NCBI GenBank assembly: GCA_003260075.1
Contig: QLIY01000365.1
Coordinates: 1 to 64,000 of the forward strand
Source: Phallusia mammillata
Taxonomy: Eukaryota > Chordata > Ascidiacea > Phlebobranchia > Ascidiidae
DNA length: 64,000 bases
Reading direction: 5' to 3'
The stretch's first letter is position 1. Each line of letters begins with the position of its first letter. Made by a program: the position numbers and the translations under genes. The notes beneath the pieces are model-generated. The model did no database searches, was not told the origin of the DNA, and was given only the letters and a program-made list of their open reading frames with translations. Below, in pieces: positions 47,901 through 59,848 of this stretch.

Positions 47901-50900
47901 GAATAAAAAATACATTTGCCAGATGAGCTCAATAAACTTAAACCAACGTGTTTGAAATATGAATATAAAAACTTCAAAAAGCTTTTCTCAAACAAATTGG
48001 CTTATCTGTTCATAGTCAAAGTTCTCAGAATCACAAAAAAATTGACTTACTATGGCAGAATACAGTGGGGGGGCAAAAAAAGAACTGCAAGATTATTAAA
48101 TGCACTTATTGTTGTGACAACTTAAGTGTGTGACGATGGTGTTTTTGGAGATTATCTTTTTTGCCTGATAATTACCTGATATTGAACAAAAGAAACAAAT
48201 CCATAACCTTTTGATTTATTTGTGGTCAAGTCTCTCATCACTCTTGCATCTCTGTACAAACAAACACAACTTGCTAAAATATTCCACTAAAAACACCAAG
48301 TCTAAAACGTCAACAATACTAGTGATGGGACTTGAAGCGAGTACCGATACCGAGTACCACGTGTATATACCTTCGATACCGAGTACTTAAGTGTAGTTTT
48401 GTACTTAGTTGTATATCATTGGCTAATTCTGTCATGGTCGGGGTACAGGGGTCCACACACGCACATGCCGAAAAATGTAATCTCCACGTGGTAGCGAAAA
48501 AGATATACGTAAACCGGCGGATTTTTTTTCCAATTTTGTGCTGTCCGAAGCAAATATTGGCATAACTTGCCCGTATTCTTATGGTGTAAATCGGCCTTCT
48601 GTACTTGCACGTTGGTATCGAAAACTGAGACAACATATTTCGATACCGAGTACGAGTATCGATACCACTGAAATCGTTCGATACCATCGATACCGAGTAC
48701 CAAGTACTCGTCCCATTACTAAACAATATTGGACCAAAAAGCATGATTGTTCTTAATTTTTTTTTGTCAGCACAGCATTATTGAGCAATAGGCATCTAAT
48801 CTATTGTATCAGTCTCTAGTATCATTGATGGCACGGTGATTTTGTAGTATAATAAAGCCAGTTTTATTTTTATTTTTGCAGGTTGTTTTCTAAAGTTGCT
48901 GGTTGGATTTTAGGCAGATTGATACAAGAATATGTTTCAGTCAATTTTGCCCCTAACATGTCGACACATACTGCTTAATTTTTTGTGTATATTTTGACTT
49001 TATATTTTGTTTTTCACATGAATTTTGTTCTGGTGATTTTGGGGCTAGTTTTGAAAGACAGCTTTCAGTTTTTGAAAATTCTACATTGCAAAACTGGTAT
49101 CAATAACCTATTGAATTAGTTCAAACTTCCGAAAGGTTGATGCTGAAAAAATCCAACTTACGAAACATCAGCAACTCTGCCAAAATAGAGTTTTAAGTCA
49201 TCAGAAGTCGTCTCGGGAGCCAAGTCACCCACAAAAATATGATGGTGACCTGCAAGAACAGCACCTTCTGAAATCATGTAATAAATGTTTGGTTGTGGTT
49301 AAACACACTTGAACAGTTCACAAGACCAATGGGGGTTTAGCAGTTATACTACCACATAAACACAGCTAAAAAGTTTAATAAAAAACAAAAATGGAAACAT
49401 TTCCAATCGTTTTACTACACTTTTTCATGAAAGCAAATAGTTACGCAAATACTAGGAAAAACATGTAACTTTTAAGAAACTTGTTCACTTGGTTGGTGGT
49501 TAAACATGTTTCAAAAGCTCACAAGACCAATATATATGTATATATATATATAAAGTAGTTTCTACCAATGTTTCAAAAACTATACAACACTTCACTGACA
49601 AGATAAACATATTCATACTGGGATCTTCACTGACAAATATGGAAATAATGATATTTTTGTTTGGCAATGGAGGATTAGCAGTTATACTACCACATTTTTT
49701 CAAAAGTGGATTCCAAATTTGTATGTATATTTAAAACAAATATTGCACTTTTGCTGCATCATTCACCAAACAACAGTTTAATATCTTATCGTCTACCATC
49801 ATTTTATCTTTCTTCAAACTTATATTTCCCCATAATTATTATCCATGCTTGCAATATAGAAACTTCACTCATGCACAATGGAATGTTTAGATTTGTTTTA
49901 AACAAATAATTATATATAAGCAAATCTTACTGCTTGTGTCTCGTTTTCCTGATGGTCTTGTTGCCCAATTTACACGAATTTCCTGCAACGAAACAAAATC
50001 TTTACATTCGAATCAATTACAGTAGAATATTAAGGACACATATATAACCAGCAGGTTTACACTCGTTATATAGAACTGTCTCACGAAATTTTATGAGATG
50101 GTTACTGTCAATGAACTTTTTATAACAGAACCGTCTAAAAAATATGACTTTTGTGATAGAACCGGCTGACAAAAATATTGAATTCCACCACTGTATATAA
50201 CTAAAAAGTTATTCAAACGTTAACAGAACAAATCTGCAATATTGGAAAGTAAACCAACTTTGCCAAGGATTTTTCTCTGATTCATTGCTCCGTGAGCTCT
50301 TAGTGCATTTCCATGATCACAAAACTCAACAAAACAGTAAGGATCTCCACCATTTTGATGCTGCAATAAAAAATACAAAGTTAACACCTTTCTATCAATC
50401 TTTAAATTTCAAGTGGATATAAACAGGTGTGACTGTGGCCCTTCCTTTCAATGATGATGGCATGACCATTTGCTGAAATGTTTGAACAAAGTTCGTTGCT
50501 TTTACACCTTTGTAGGCCATTTTCAGCATTAAAGTTAATTATATAATTTACCCTGTTACTCCCAACAAACTGGAAAGCCATTAGAGAGCTAGACTAACCC
50601 ATAATATATATACCATATTATGGTCAATGTCTCGTCACCAGCTGCACTGATGAGACCTCATAGGTCGAAAAAGTGTGCACTGTCTCCAGCTTAAAGTTAA
50701 TTATGTTTTTGCATTATTAACATTAAATCTTTGTACAACATGTTCGAATATTACTGCAAAAAACAACTCACGTCTTGGATCATTTTACAACTTTTGACAG
50801 GACCAATCACACCAAATAACTCCATAATAAGGGATTCCGATACTTTAGGATCGAGGTTCCCAACATACCTAAAACATACAGCACAGTTTATTAGAAACTT

Positions 50901-50979
50901 AATCAATTGCAGTTAGCTACAATGCTGCTACTTACAGTGTTCTTGGGTGAGCCTCATCATCATTAAAGTTGATGTTCAT
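42660..50979 (-). CDS. TIA1: TIA1/TIAR-type RNA-binding protein, 12 exons, 485 aa
   Basis: Exons in gene order: 50936-50979, 50772-50868, 50259-50360, 49931-49982, 49162-49249, 48176-48251, 47358-47466, 46175-46349, 45120-45264, 44367-44491, 43178-43492, 42660-42789. The total is 1458 nt, in frame. There are three RRMs. RRM1 (about 14-90) has LYVGNL and YCFVEF. RRM2 (about 101-178) has IFVGDL and [11 protein letters not shown]3 (about 205-280) has [17 protein letters not shown] and KGYAFIRF. From about residue 297 the protein is Q/N/W/G-rich, with about 16 glutamines, a proline and 10 more. TIA1/TIAL1 bind U-rich RNA, regulate splicing and translation, and nucleate stress granules through this prion-like tail. 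The sequence does not separate TIA1 from TIAL1, since a tunicate may have a single pre-duplication gene. Confidence 0.92.
44760..44821 (-). other. Duplicate fragment of the TIA1 exon 10 start
   Basis: Between a 10-11-C run (44747-44757) and a 77-base C run (44822-44898), the 5' end of exon 10 and its acceptor are repeated. This is an assembly duplicate. Confidence 0.65.
45351..45470 (-). other. Duplicate fragment of the TIA1 exon 9 start and upstream intron
   Basis: After the C run 45339-45350, the first 35 bases of exon 9 and the adjoining intron are repeated. Confidence 0.65.
50049..50193. mobile_element. hAT-like MITE, CAGTGGTGGGATTCA family, in a TIA1 intron
   Basis: The left end is degraded (CAGCAGG) and the right end is CCACCACTG. 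The flanks TATATAAC (50041-50048 and 50194-50201) are a perfect 8-bp target duplication. Confidence 0.75.
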
Positions 50980-53800
50980 GGCAAAATTTGACAAATTCAC
51001 AAAAGATACAGAAAGATAAAAATAGAAAAAACTTCTGCAATAAACAGAAACGTTGGAGTTTAAGTGTTTATCTGAGTTAAACAGGACTGTTGGAGTTAAT
51101 ATTTCATAAATCTATGCATAGGAATGTATAAACCTAAATTAAAACTTCCTATTCCCTTTTTAATACGCAACACACAACTTGGAAAAATATTACTAACATT
51201 TTGAAACATCTAAGTAATTTACTCATTTTGTTGACAAAATAAAACGCTAACACACTATTTTCTGCTTTTGACACCAAGTAAACGTTTTGTTTTCAAAACA
51301 AGCACTCAACTAGCACAACCAGTTTAACTACAAACAAAACGCAAAATCGCAACAAATTTAAACAAAAAAGACAAACTCCAGCACAACAACTAACCAGACA
51401 TGAAACATTCTATCGTACTGTGATTCTATCTCTGTGGTAATATTAGCAACATTTTTTGCAGGATACTATTATGTTTACACAGACATAGCTATTAATTTGC
51501 CCCAAACATTCGCAAGCACGCTTCTCTCGCGAACTTTCGGCAACAACGTGACAATTTCTAACAACGACATCGTGTGTTGAAAGCGCGGTAAAATGCATTG
51601 TGGGTAGAAAATTCCCCCAATAACAAAAAAATGCGGGAATTTGTTTTAATTCAATAAATGGGCTGCACATGCGGCTAACGTTTAAAATATTCGCTAACAA
51701 TCAATCACATATACATTACGCATAATCCAAAATGCAAAAGAGTATTTGTTTTGCTGTAATCACTAACAATTTATGCGCAGAATGTTCTGGTCCATTTTTT
51801 AACTGAAACTAGGCGAATCAGGGGCAAAATGTCCGTATGGGGGGTTAAAAATTGAAATAACATACTATTTTATTAGTTAACTTCGTTTAATGTGGTAAAT
51901 ATACTGTTCACATACCGGCATTGATGTTTTTATCAGAGCACACGTGAGTGAGTTGAACAAATTTAGGTATGAAACGTTTTTATATAGCTTTGTTCTAATT
52001 TCATCTCACACAGGTTTGATAACCATTTTGCATAACATCTAATGTGGTAAAACGCTGTTCAGAAACCGGTATTGATGTTTTTAACGGAGAAAATTTGATT
52101 GAGATAAACAAATTTAGTATAAAATGTTTTTAAATAGCTTTGTTGTGATTTAATTCCACACAGGTTGAATAACATTGCTGAATAACAAACAAAGTGCATA
52201 GTAAATAGGTAAAGAGCGCGTCCTGGAGCTAATCTTGGTCGACGTCTGTACAGGCTACCTTCAATGGATTTCGGTACAGAATTCTCTTTTGTATTCGCTA
52301 GACCGAAGCCTAAAGTGGCAAGACGAAAATAACTCAGCTGTGCACGAATAGTAAAAAACGAAGCCAACAGTTCACGTTTAGCGCTAGGCAGGATGCAGTG
52401 GAGCAACCGAGAAAACAGTTTCGCTTCAGAACAGTGCAAAAAAACATGCAACCACGACCACGGCTTCATGTTGCTTCAACATTCGAGGGAGGCTGCAGCC
52501 TTCATGAAGGGCAGAATTTGAAGTCCATAGTCTGTTCCATGTTGCAGGGCGAAATATTGCCTTTAGTTATTGCTAGAGATGTATTAACCTTACAGAGCTC
52601 TTCTTGCGATTGTATTTTCGTACCTGCAAAAAGACCTCGAAAACGTCGGTACAAAAAAGCTACAATTGCAGCTCAATAAGGTTAAAGTTATACCTGGCAG
52701 CAACAGCTAATGTACAAATCGAGAATATGGTATTAAAAGTTAGAATAGGAATCACAAAAACATTTTTTTTTGCCATGTGGTCTATGTTGTATTTGTAGAC
52801 AATTGAGTATATAAAATGAAAGAAATTTGGTGCCCAGCTAAGCTACATGTCAAAAGCTAGCTTTTTTAACATTGAAATGAACCAAGTTACGCCGAGCTAT
52901 GAGTTAAACGCTCGCTGGAAACGTTGTATATTGACATGCATGCCAAAGTTCGATTAGCATGCGACGCCAGGCAATCAATTATGTATGTATTTTGAGTTTA
53001 GAGCTGGGCTTTGTGTAAAACTTTCACATCATAGTGGAATGATATCCGAAATCATTGTTTGTTTCTTGTTAGGTTACTTCCAAACTTTCTTAAGCTAATG
53101 ATTAAGCTCAGCGTCAACTGTGTTGTTTCGTGTTTGTCTAGGTTATTTCGCTCGGTAAAATAATCGTAGCGACATAATTGCACTAAGCCAACCACCAAGT
53201 AGAAAATAACTTTCGTTATAGCCTTATAAAGCGACGATACGATTGCTGGATAGTTTATTGAACGAGTAATGTTTGTATAAGGCTCAATTTCTTGTGCCTG
53301 TTGCAACAATGCATAAAATACTAATGCAAAACTTCAACTCCCCCCCCCCATAAAGCGACGATACGATTGCTGGATAGTTTATTGAACGAGTAATGTTCGT
53401 ATAAGGCTCAATTTATTGTGCCTGTTGCAACAATGCATAAAATAATAATGCAAGACTTCAACGTTTGGAAACTTTCTGGCATATTCAAGTTCAAAATCGG
53501 GTTAATTGTAGGTAAATAACAGCCAGGAACGTAAAGGCGTCAAGCAATGGCCCAACACGCAATAGAATACAACAATTTTTTACTTGACAAAACGATAGGA
53601 AATTGACTCTTAGGGGAATTTTCGCATTCAGACGGTACAAAGCCGAAGTCCAAAAATAACACAACGAGACAATGTATTTTAAGCGTGCACAACGATACGC
53701 CACAAACTGGTCAATATGGCGCACAAAGCAGTACAATTCCATGAAAAGAAACCTTGTAGCTGTATTAAGCCATTTGGTATTGATAAAAAATAGTTGTATG
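50980..53800. other. Intergenic region between TIA1 and gene D
   Basis: No gene is supported. The left part is the TIA1 5' flank. A diverged direct repeat of about 145 bp (51892-52035 and 52038-52185), a foldback-element relic (52590-52690) and a duplicated segment across the C run 53340-53349 (53220-53330 and 53350-53460) are visible. Confidence 0.55.
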
Positions 53801-53834
53801 CAGTGGTGGGATTCAGCCGGGTTCGCACTGGTTC

Positions 53835-53914
<80 letters not shown>

Positions 53915-54018
53915 TAGCATTACTGGTTACTGTCAATGAACTTTTTGTAACAGAACTGGCTGAAAAGTATGACTTTTGTGATAGAACCTGCCGACAAAAA
54001 ATTTGAATCCCACCACTG
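53801..54018. mobile_element. hAT-like MITE just upstream of gene D, containing a C-run gap
   Basis: Termini are CAGTGGTGGGATTCA and ATCCCACCACTG. The flanks GTTGTATG (53793-53800) and GTTGTTTG (54019-54026) are an 8-bp duplication with one mismatch. A 75-base C run (53837-53911) replaces the GGTTCTATAGAACC interior found in other copies. Confidence 0.75.
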
Positions 54019-54073
54019 GTTGTTTGATGAAAATTAAATTTTTGCTTATTCAAAGGATTGATGCTTAAAAAGT

Positions 54074-57000
54074 ATGGGTAGAAGAAAAATCTTAGGCAGC
54101 TACTTTGATTTTGTTGACCATGTTTATGGGGAAACAATTAATGAAGCAAATTTTCAAAACTTAAATGTCACAAAAGCTTGCCGTTATGTTCTGTGTCAAA
54201 AACTCAAATCAGTTTGCTACAAAAATGGAAGAGAAAAGAATGCATTACAAACTGCAGGAATTTTGCACCAGCTTGCGAAAGTTCAACGAAGGTTTGGAAA
54301 CATTTTACACAGCATAGGGCAAATCAATCGACTAAAAAACCTGGAAAAAATTGCCTTTATTAGGAGTGCAGTGTTACTTAATGCAGCTATAGTGAGGAAA
54401 CCTAATAATGTTGGTAAAATTGAAGAAGATCTTAAAAAACTTTGTTTTTATGTCATTAAACTTGCCAACGCTCAAAATAAGGAAGCAAATTTGGTTGAAA
54501 AAGCAAAACAAATATTTGAAAAAGTTGTTAAAATGAGAAAAACAGTCTCAGACAATTTAGAAACAATGCCCTTGCTACAAAAGAAAAAAACACCTGAAGA
54601 AGACAAAATAGCAAAATTTGAACATGCAGAAAAAATTGAAAGCCTTCAATTACAAGTAGCTGATCAATACAAAGGCATCATGGGAGACATAATGAACTAT
54701 TGTGTATCTGTTATGGGGAATCCCCCTTGTAAATATGCTTTGGTGGGAATGGGATCTTTAGCCAGAAAAGAAATTACTCCCTACTCAGATTTTGAAAACA
54801 TTGTTATCTTAGAAGATGGAATCGAGAAGCAGAATAACTATGAAGAGATACTTGAATACTTTAGATGGGTTGCTACATTGTTTCAGATTATGTTAGTTAA
54901 CTTTAGGGAAACTGTTGTTCGCTTTATGGCTATACCAGGTTTAAAATGGTACTATGACATGCATACACCATGTGGAATTTCACCAGACGGATTGGCCCAA
55001 AGTGCCTGTAAGAATTCAATTGGGAGACAAGAGTTTAGTCGAGAGAGACCGTGGAAAACTGAACTGATTAAACCAGTTGCTGAGATGCTTAAATACCTCA
55101 AGCCAGAAGAAGACCAAAATAATGGGTTTCACCTTGCTGAAATGCTCTCAGTAACCTGCTTTGTGTCTGGAGACCATCACCTCCATCAAATCTTCCAGGA
55201 GAAAGCCAAGGAGAAGTTTGAATTTGAAGATTCAGGACAGTGTCGTGAAGAAATCATGAGTCAAGTTGTAGAGTTTAACACATTTTATAGCATGATTTAT
55301 GAAGAGTGGAAAATGCATATGGACCTCAAGCGCATTGCTTACCGAAGTATTACCATATTTATGTCTGCGTTGGGAAGATATTACAAAATCTCAACACCAT
55401 CGTGCTTCGACATTGCCCGAAACCTACCAGATATGTCAGAACATATAAGACAACAGATGCTGCTTGCCATTTCGACGGCATGTGAAATAAGGCTTAGAGC
55501 CTACACAGAGTCTTATGCACAAAATGATATGGTGGCGTTCAAAATTATATCCCAAGGGTATGATGCTCTCAGTGAAATGCCACAGGGAAAAGTTACCAAG
55601 AAATTGATTGAACTTGTTGGTAGGGAATCTTACTTCTGTTGTTTCAAATGTGCTTTCTATCTCCAGTCAGTGGTAGCAAGGGTCTTTCATCTCAACTTTA
55701 AAAATGAATTTGGTGTGCTCAATGCTCTGCAATTTAAAGAGGAACACTTTGATAAACCAGGATTTGAACTTTATGTAAAATATCATGTTGGATTATTCAG
55801 TGAAATACTTAAGGTTCACAAATACATGAATCCAGATACAGGTAACGCAGATTTGTTTTATTATAAGTTTTACTTTATTTCTTAGTTCAGCCCAAACTGT
55901 AACCCAGGGGTCGGCAACCCCTGGCATGCATGACAAGGTTGGCATGTTAGGTGGTTTTTCATGGTACGCCACCCGATTTGTGTGTTTATATTGAAGTAAC
56001 AATTTAAACTGTTACACTGCTTGTTTAAAGTTTTTATCGTGCCATTGTCTTAAAATCCAGCCTTACATGCACAAAATGCTCTGCTTTCTCTTTATTATTG
56101 ATATCTGCTGGCACAAACCTCTATTATTTAGAAAACTGTTGGCATGCAAGGTTATTAACACATGGAAACAACAAGTGAATTGGCATGTGTCACTTAAAAG
56201 GTTGCCGACCCCTTCTGTAGCCTATTATTAGTTAGCAATAAAAAATAAATTTCTTAGTTCCATATTCCGGCTATTTGCAAGTAAAATTCTGCTTGGCTCT
56301 ACCCTCAGTGCTTAAAGCATGTCCGGTTACGTTTTTGGGGGCCTGTTGGTAAACCAATGCACAATTGGGGCCAAGTTTACAATGCAAAACTTCACAAAGC
56401 TATCTATAGGGCGTGTGTCAACTAAAATTGGATTGAACTACTTTTTAGTGACCAAAACCTTGGATAACAACAGCATTAGGCAAAAAACCTCTACAAAAAA
56501 CTGTATAACATATTCACACTTCAATACTTTTTGTTGATAAAGTAACATATTTTTTAGATTTTACCTTGCCAGAACATGAAATTATTGCGAGGGCAAGTTT
56601 GACACTTCAGAATCCTGAGACAGCACTCAAACATTTCCAGTTGGCAGTAAATTCACAGGAGTTAGACAAAACATCCATGCACTGTGCATCCTTCCACCTG
56701 CACGTTGCCATATGTGTTATGAAGCAAGAAAATTACAAAGAAGGACTAAAAAGCTGCCAAAAAACAGATACACTCATTAAAAACTACACCAGTTTAGGAA
56801 ATCCTCAGCACTCTAACACAATAAGTCTATCGTACTGTACACATTTTTTGATGGCCACCTGTCATTTTTACCTGGAAAACATAACTGAAGCCATTGAACA
56901 CTTTTTGTTTTGTAGCACCTTGTCATTCCCGAAAAGCTTTGTTCACATCTTTCGGGCACCTGTTTTTGCTGCTCTTGCACAGTGTGCGTTTGCACAGGGA

Positions 57001-58413
57001 GATATACCTGCGTGTTTAAAGTGGTGCAAAAAAGAAATGACAGAGCGAATGCTGTTAACTACAGATGAAACTAAAGACCCTGACATAGCAAATTGTCGAG
57101 CAATCCAGGGTTTATGCCATCTTGGGCAGGGCAACACAGATAAAGGTTTGGAAGATTATGCCACTGCTCAAGCAACTTTTGAAGCTGCAAACCACCCGAA
57201 GTGGAATAAAAAAGCAGCGTACTTGGAATTATCCCAACACTGGCTAAAGCTGGTGAACATGCAAAGCGAAGATGTGGAAAATTTGCGGCAAATTTTTGAC
57301 TCAATCGATTCCACTTTTGTAAGATACGACAACAAAGATGATTTTACAGCAGCACCGAATTCGGAGCAAAGCAAAACAGCAAAAGGCTTAAATCTTGAGT
57401 TTGAAATGCTTCCTGATAAGTTTAGTTCACTACCAAAGAACATGGGTGGAGAGGAGACTCCTGCAAGTATGATGAATCTTGCATACACCCAAATGCAAAG
57501 TGAGCACTACATTCAAGCAATGGCTTACTTCAAAATTGCCCAATTGTTATGGAGGTTTTTGGAGACACCAGTCCATAAAAGAAACAACACTGAATGCTAT
57601 AGAAACATTGCTGAGTGTTTTATGAGACTGCACTGTTATGAAGGGGCTGTCAAAAACTTTTTGCAGGAATTGCAATGCTTGCAACTTAATAACGAAGGTC
57701 AAAAAAGTAATACAGAGCTCGTTGAAGTTTTAAACAACATTGAAAAGTGCTATTTAGTATTAAACAACAAGGAACAAGCCTTGCAGTATTCTAAACTTCG
57801 AGATGACATTGTTACAAAAATGGAAGTCACAGAAAAGAAATCGTCAAAAGCCATTGCATTTAAAAAGGAAGGCAGGCAATTCGTGGACAAAAACAATTTT
57901 GAGGAGGCCTTAAAACAGTTTGAGCAGGAACTATCAGTCCTTGAAACAATGGGCAGTGATGCCAATACAGAGGATTCAATTGCCGAATGCCTTTTCTGGA
58001 CAGCTTTGTGTTATTTTAAACTACAAGTTTACCACCAAGCAATGAGCTTGTTACAACAGGCAAGAGATATTTGGGAAACAAAACCCACCAAAGACTACAC
58101 AAAGAAAATAATAAAGTGCTTAAAATGGCTCGGAAAATCTCAATACGAAATGGAGAATTTACAACAAGCTTTTACGTTTTTTCAATCGGAATTTGACTTA
58201 AGAAACCAAGAAAACAAAAACGTTCATAGAGATCCACATATTGCCCTTTGTCACTATAACATTGCCCTTTGTTATGAGAAGTGTTACGACAACAATGAAG
58301 CTGCAAGTCACTTTAAACTCGCTCAAATAACGTGGGAAAACATTGAAAACCCGAGATGGGCAACAAACATTGCAGAGTGTGAAACTGCAATTGCTCGGTT
58401 ATTTACACAATAA
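54074..58413 (+). CDS. Gene D: diverged DUF294-type nucleotidyltransferase-TPR protein, two exons, 1207 aa
   Basis: Exon 1 (54074-55841) ends ACAG|GTAACG. Exon 2 (56558-58413) follows TTTTTTAG. The frame is kept (GAT codon across the junction), giving 1208 codons with the stop. Exon 1 carries the helical N-terminus, GSLARKEITPYSDFE (G227, S228, D239, E241), the DUF294 pattern ISPDGLAQSACK, and a DUF294_C-like region (AYRSITIFMSALGRYYKI). Exon 2 is a TPR array with several clear units (for example IALCHYNIALCYEKCYDNNE). The basic RKRK tail of A-C is missing, and the protein ends ETAIARLFTQ. The ATG at 54074 is the first in frame. An extra 5' exon or trans-splicing at AG 54054-54055 cannot be excluded. 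Substrate and function are unknown. Confidence 0.82.
55905..56214. mobile_element. hAT-like MITE, CAGGGGTCGGCAA family, in the gene D intron
   Basis: Termini are CAGGGGTCGGCAACC and GGTTGCCGACCCCTT. The flanks CTGTAACC (55897-55904) and CTGTAGCC (56215-56222) are an 8-bp duplication with one mismatch. It fills nearly half of the only gene D intron. Confidence 0.78.
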
Positions 58414-59848
58414 GTTATTTCTGCCCAAGTAAAATAGTAAAAAAATGTTTTTTGGAGGTTTTCATTACGTGCCAACAAAAAATTTGGTGCAATGTTTACT
58501 TGTTAGCTGCAAAAATACACTCCTGCCCTAATTAAACTTATATTTTAATTTTTGACGCTCAAAACCAAATCACTTTTTTGTTTTGAAATGAAACCCTGAC
58601 CAACCGCTACATTTAACTAAAAAACTCTGCAGTCATCCATGCTAAAATAAAATAAAAAATGATATAATTTTGATTTTTGGAGTTTTTATTACTTAAAAAC
58701 AAAAAAATGGTGCAATCTTTACTATATGGCTGCAAATGTAAAATTTTGCTCTAGTTAAACTTACGGCCGAACCCTGAAATCGTTTTTGTTTTGCAAATAA
58801 AAAACTCTGACCAACCGCTACATTTAACCTGAAACACTTCAGTCATCCATGCCAGCAATCTGCATGAGACTAACGTTATAAATCCTAAAGTAACAAATTT
58901 GGTCTGGTTGTACTATTGTTTTATTATAGAATAATAAATAAACTCTACATCCCTGTTTAACAATTTCAGAGAAAAACTACACTTTTAGATTACTATGTTA
59001 TTGAGAAAAAAGTTTTCCCACAACATTTGATAAACTAGTTCTGGAAGAATACATCATTACAAAATCCAAATAGGCAGTAATTTATTGACGCCAACGAATC
59101 GGCTGTGTTGGATGGCACGCACAGTGGTTTAGTCCACAACAACAAGATCATCAGATTTTGATTGCAGCACTACAAGCAGCAGCAATAACAGGAAATAATC
59201 TACGCTGGCCGTTAACTACCGCAGTGAAAATGGATACAAGCAGTGGTTGGATTCAGCCGGTTCGCACCGGTTCTATACAACCGTCTCACAAAATTTTATG
59301 AGATCAGCGAACCGGTTAGCATTACTGGTTACTGTCAATGGACTTTTTGTAACAGAACCGACTAAAAAATATGACTGTTGTGATAAAGCCGGCTGATAAA
59401 TATTTGAACTACGGGATACAAGCGTTTAGTAGTGGGGAAAAAATTAAGCAATACCCAGTTCAAAAACAGCTAAAACGATAAAAAAAATAAGTAAGAGAGT
59501 ACTCAGTGCTTTTATATTATAACAATCCTAGCCCCCCCCCCACTACGGGATACAAGCGTTTAGTAGTGGGGAAAAAATTAAGCAATACCTAGTTCAAAAA
59601 GAGCTAAAACGATAAAAAAAAATTAAGTAAGAGAGTACTCACTGTTTTAGTATGATAACAATCCTAAAGATACAAAGACACTTAGGGGTAAAAATAATAA
59701 TAATCAATCTTCACAGAACAAAGACACACAAATAAGAGACGAACTATTTTGTCTCCACCACAGTAACTTCACTGACACAAACTTCACACAATGGCGTCAC
59801 TTTTCGATTGTCGCGAGCATTAATGCGTCACACTCCGTGTCACTGCTG
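58414..59848. other. Intergenic region between gene D and the SLC6 gene (convergent)
   Basis: The 3' ends of D and of the SLC6 gene face each other. A diverged direct repeat is visible (about 58440-58640 and 58665-58850, sharing CAACCGCTACATTTAAC). The stretch after the C run 59532-59541 duplicates about 59409-59530. No further gene is supported. Confidence 0.5.
59241..59413. mobile_element. hAT-like MITE, CAGTGGTGGGATTCA family, 3' end lost
   Basis: It begins CAGTGGTTGGATTCAGCCGG and ends near TATTTGAAC without the CCCACCACTG terminus. GGATACAAG occurs on both sides (59232-59240 and 59414-59422), suggesting the target duplication survived. Confidence 0.65.
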
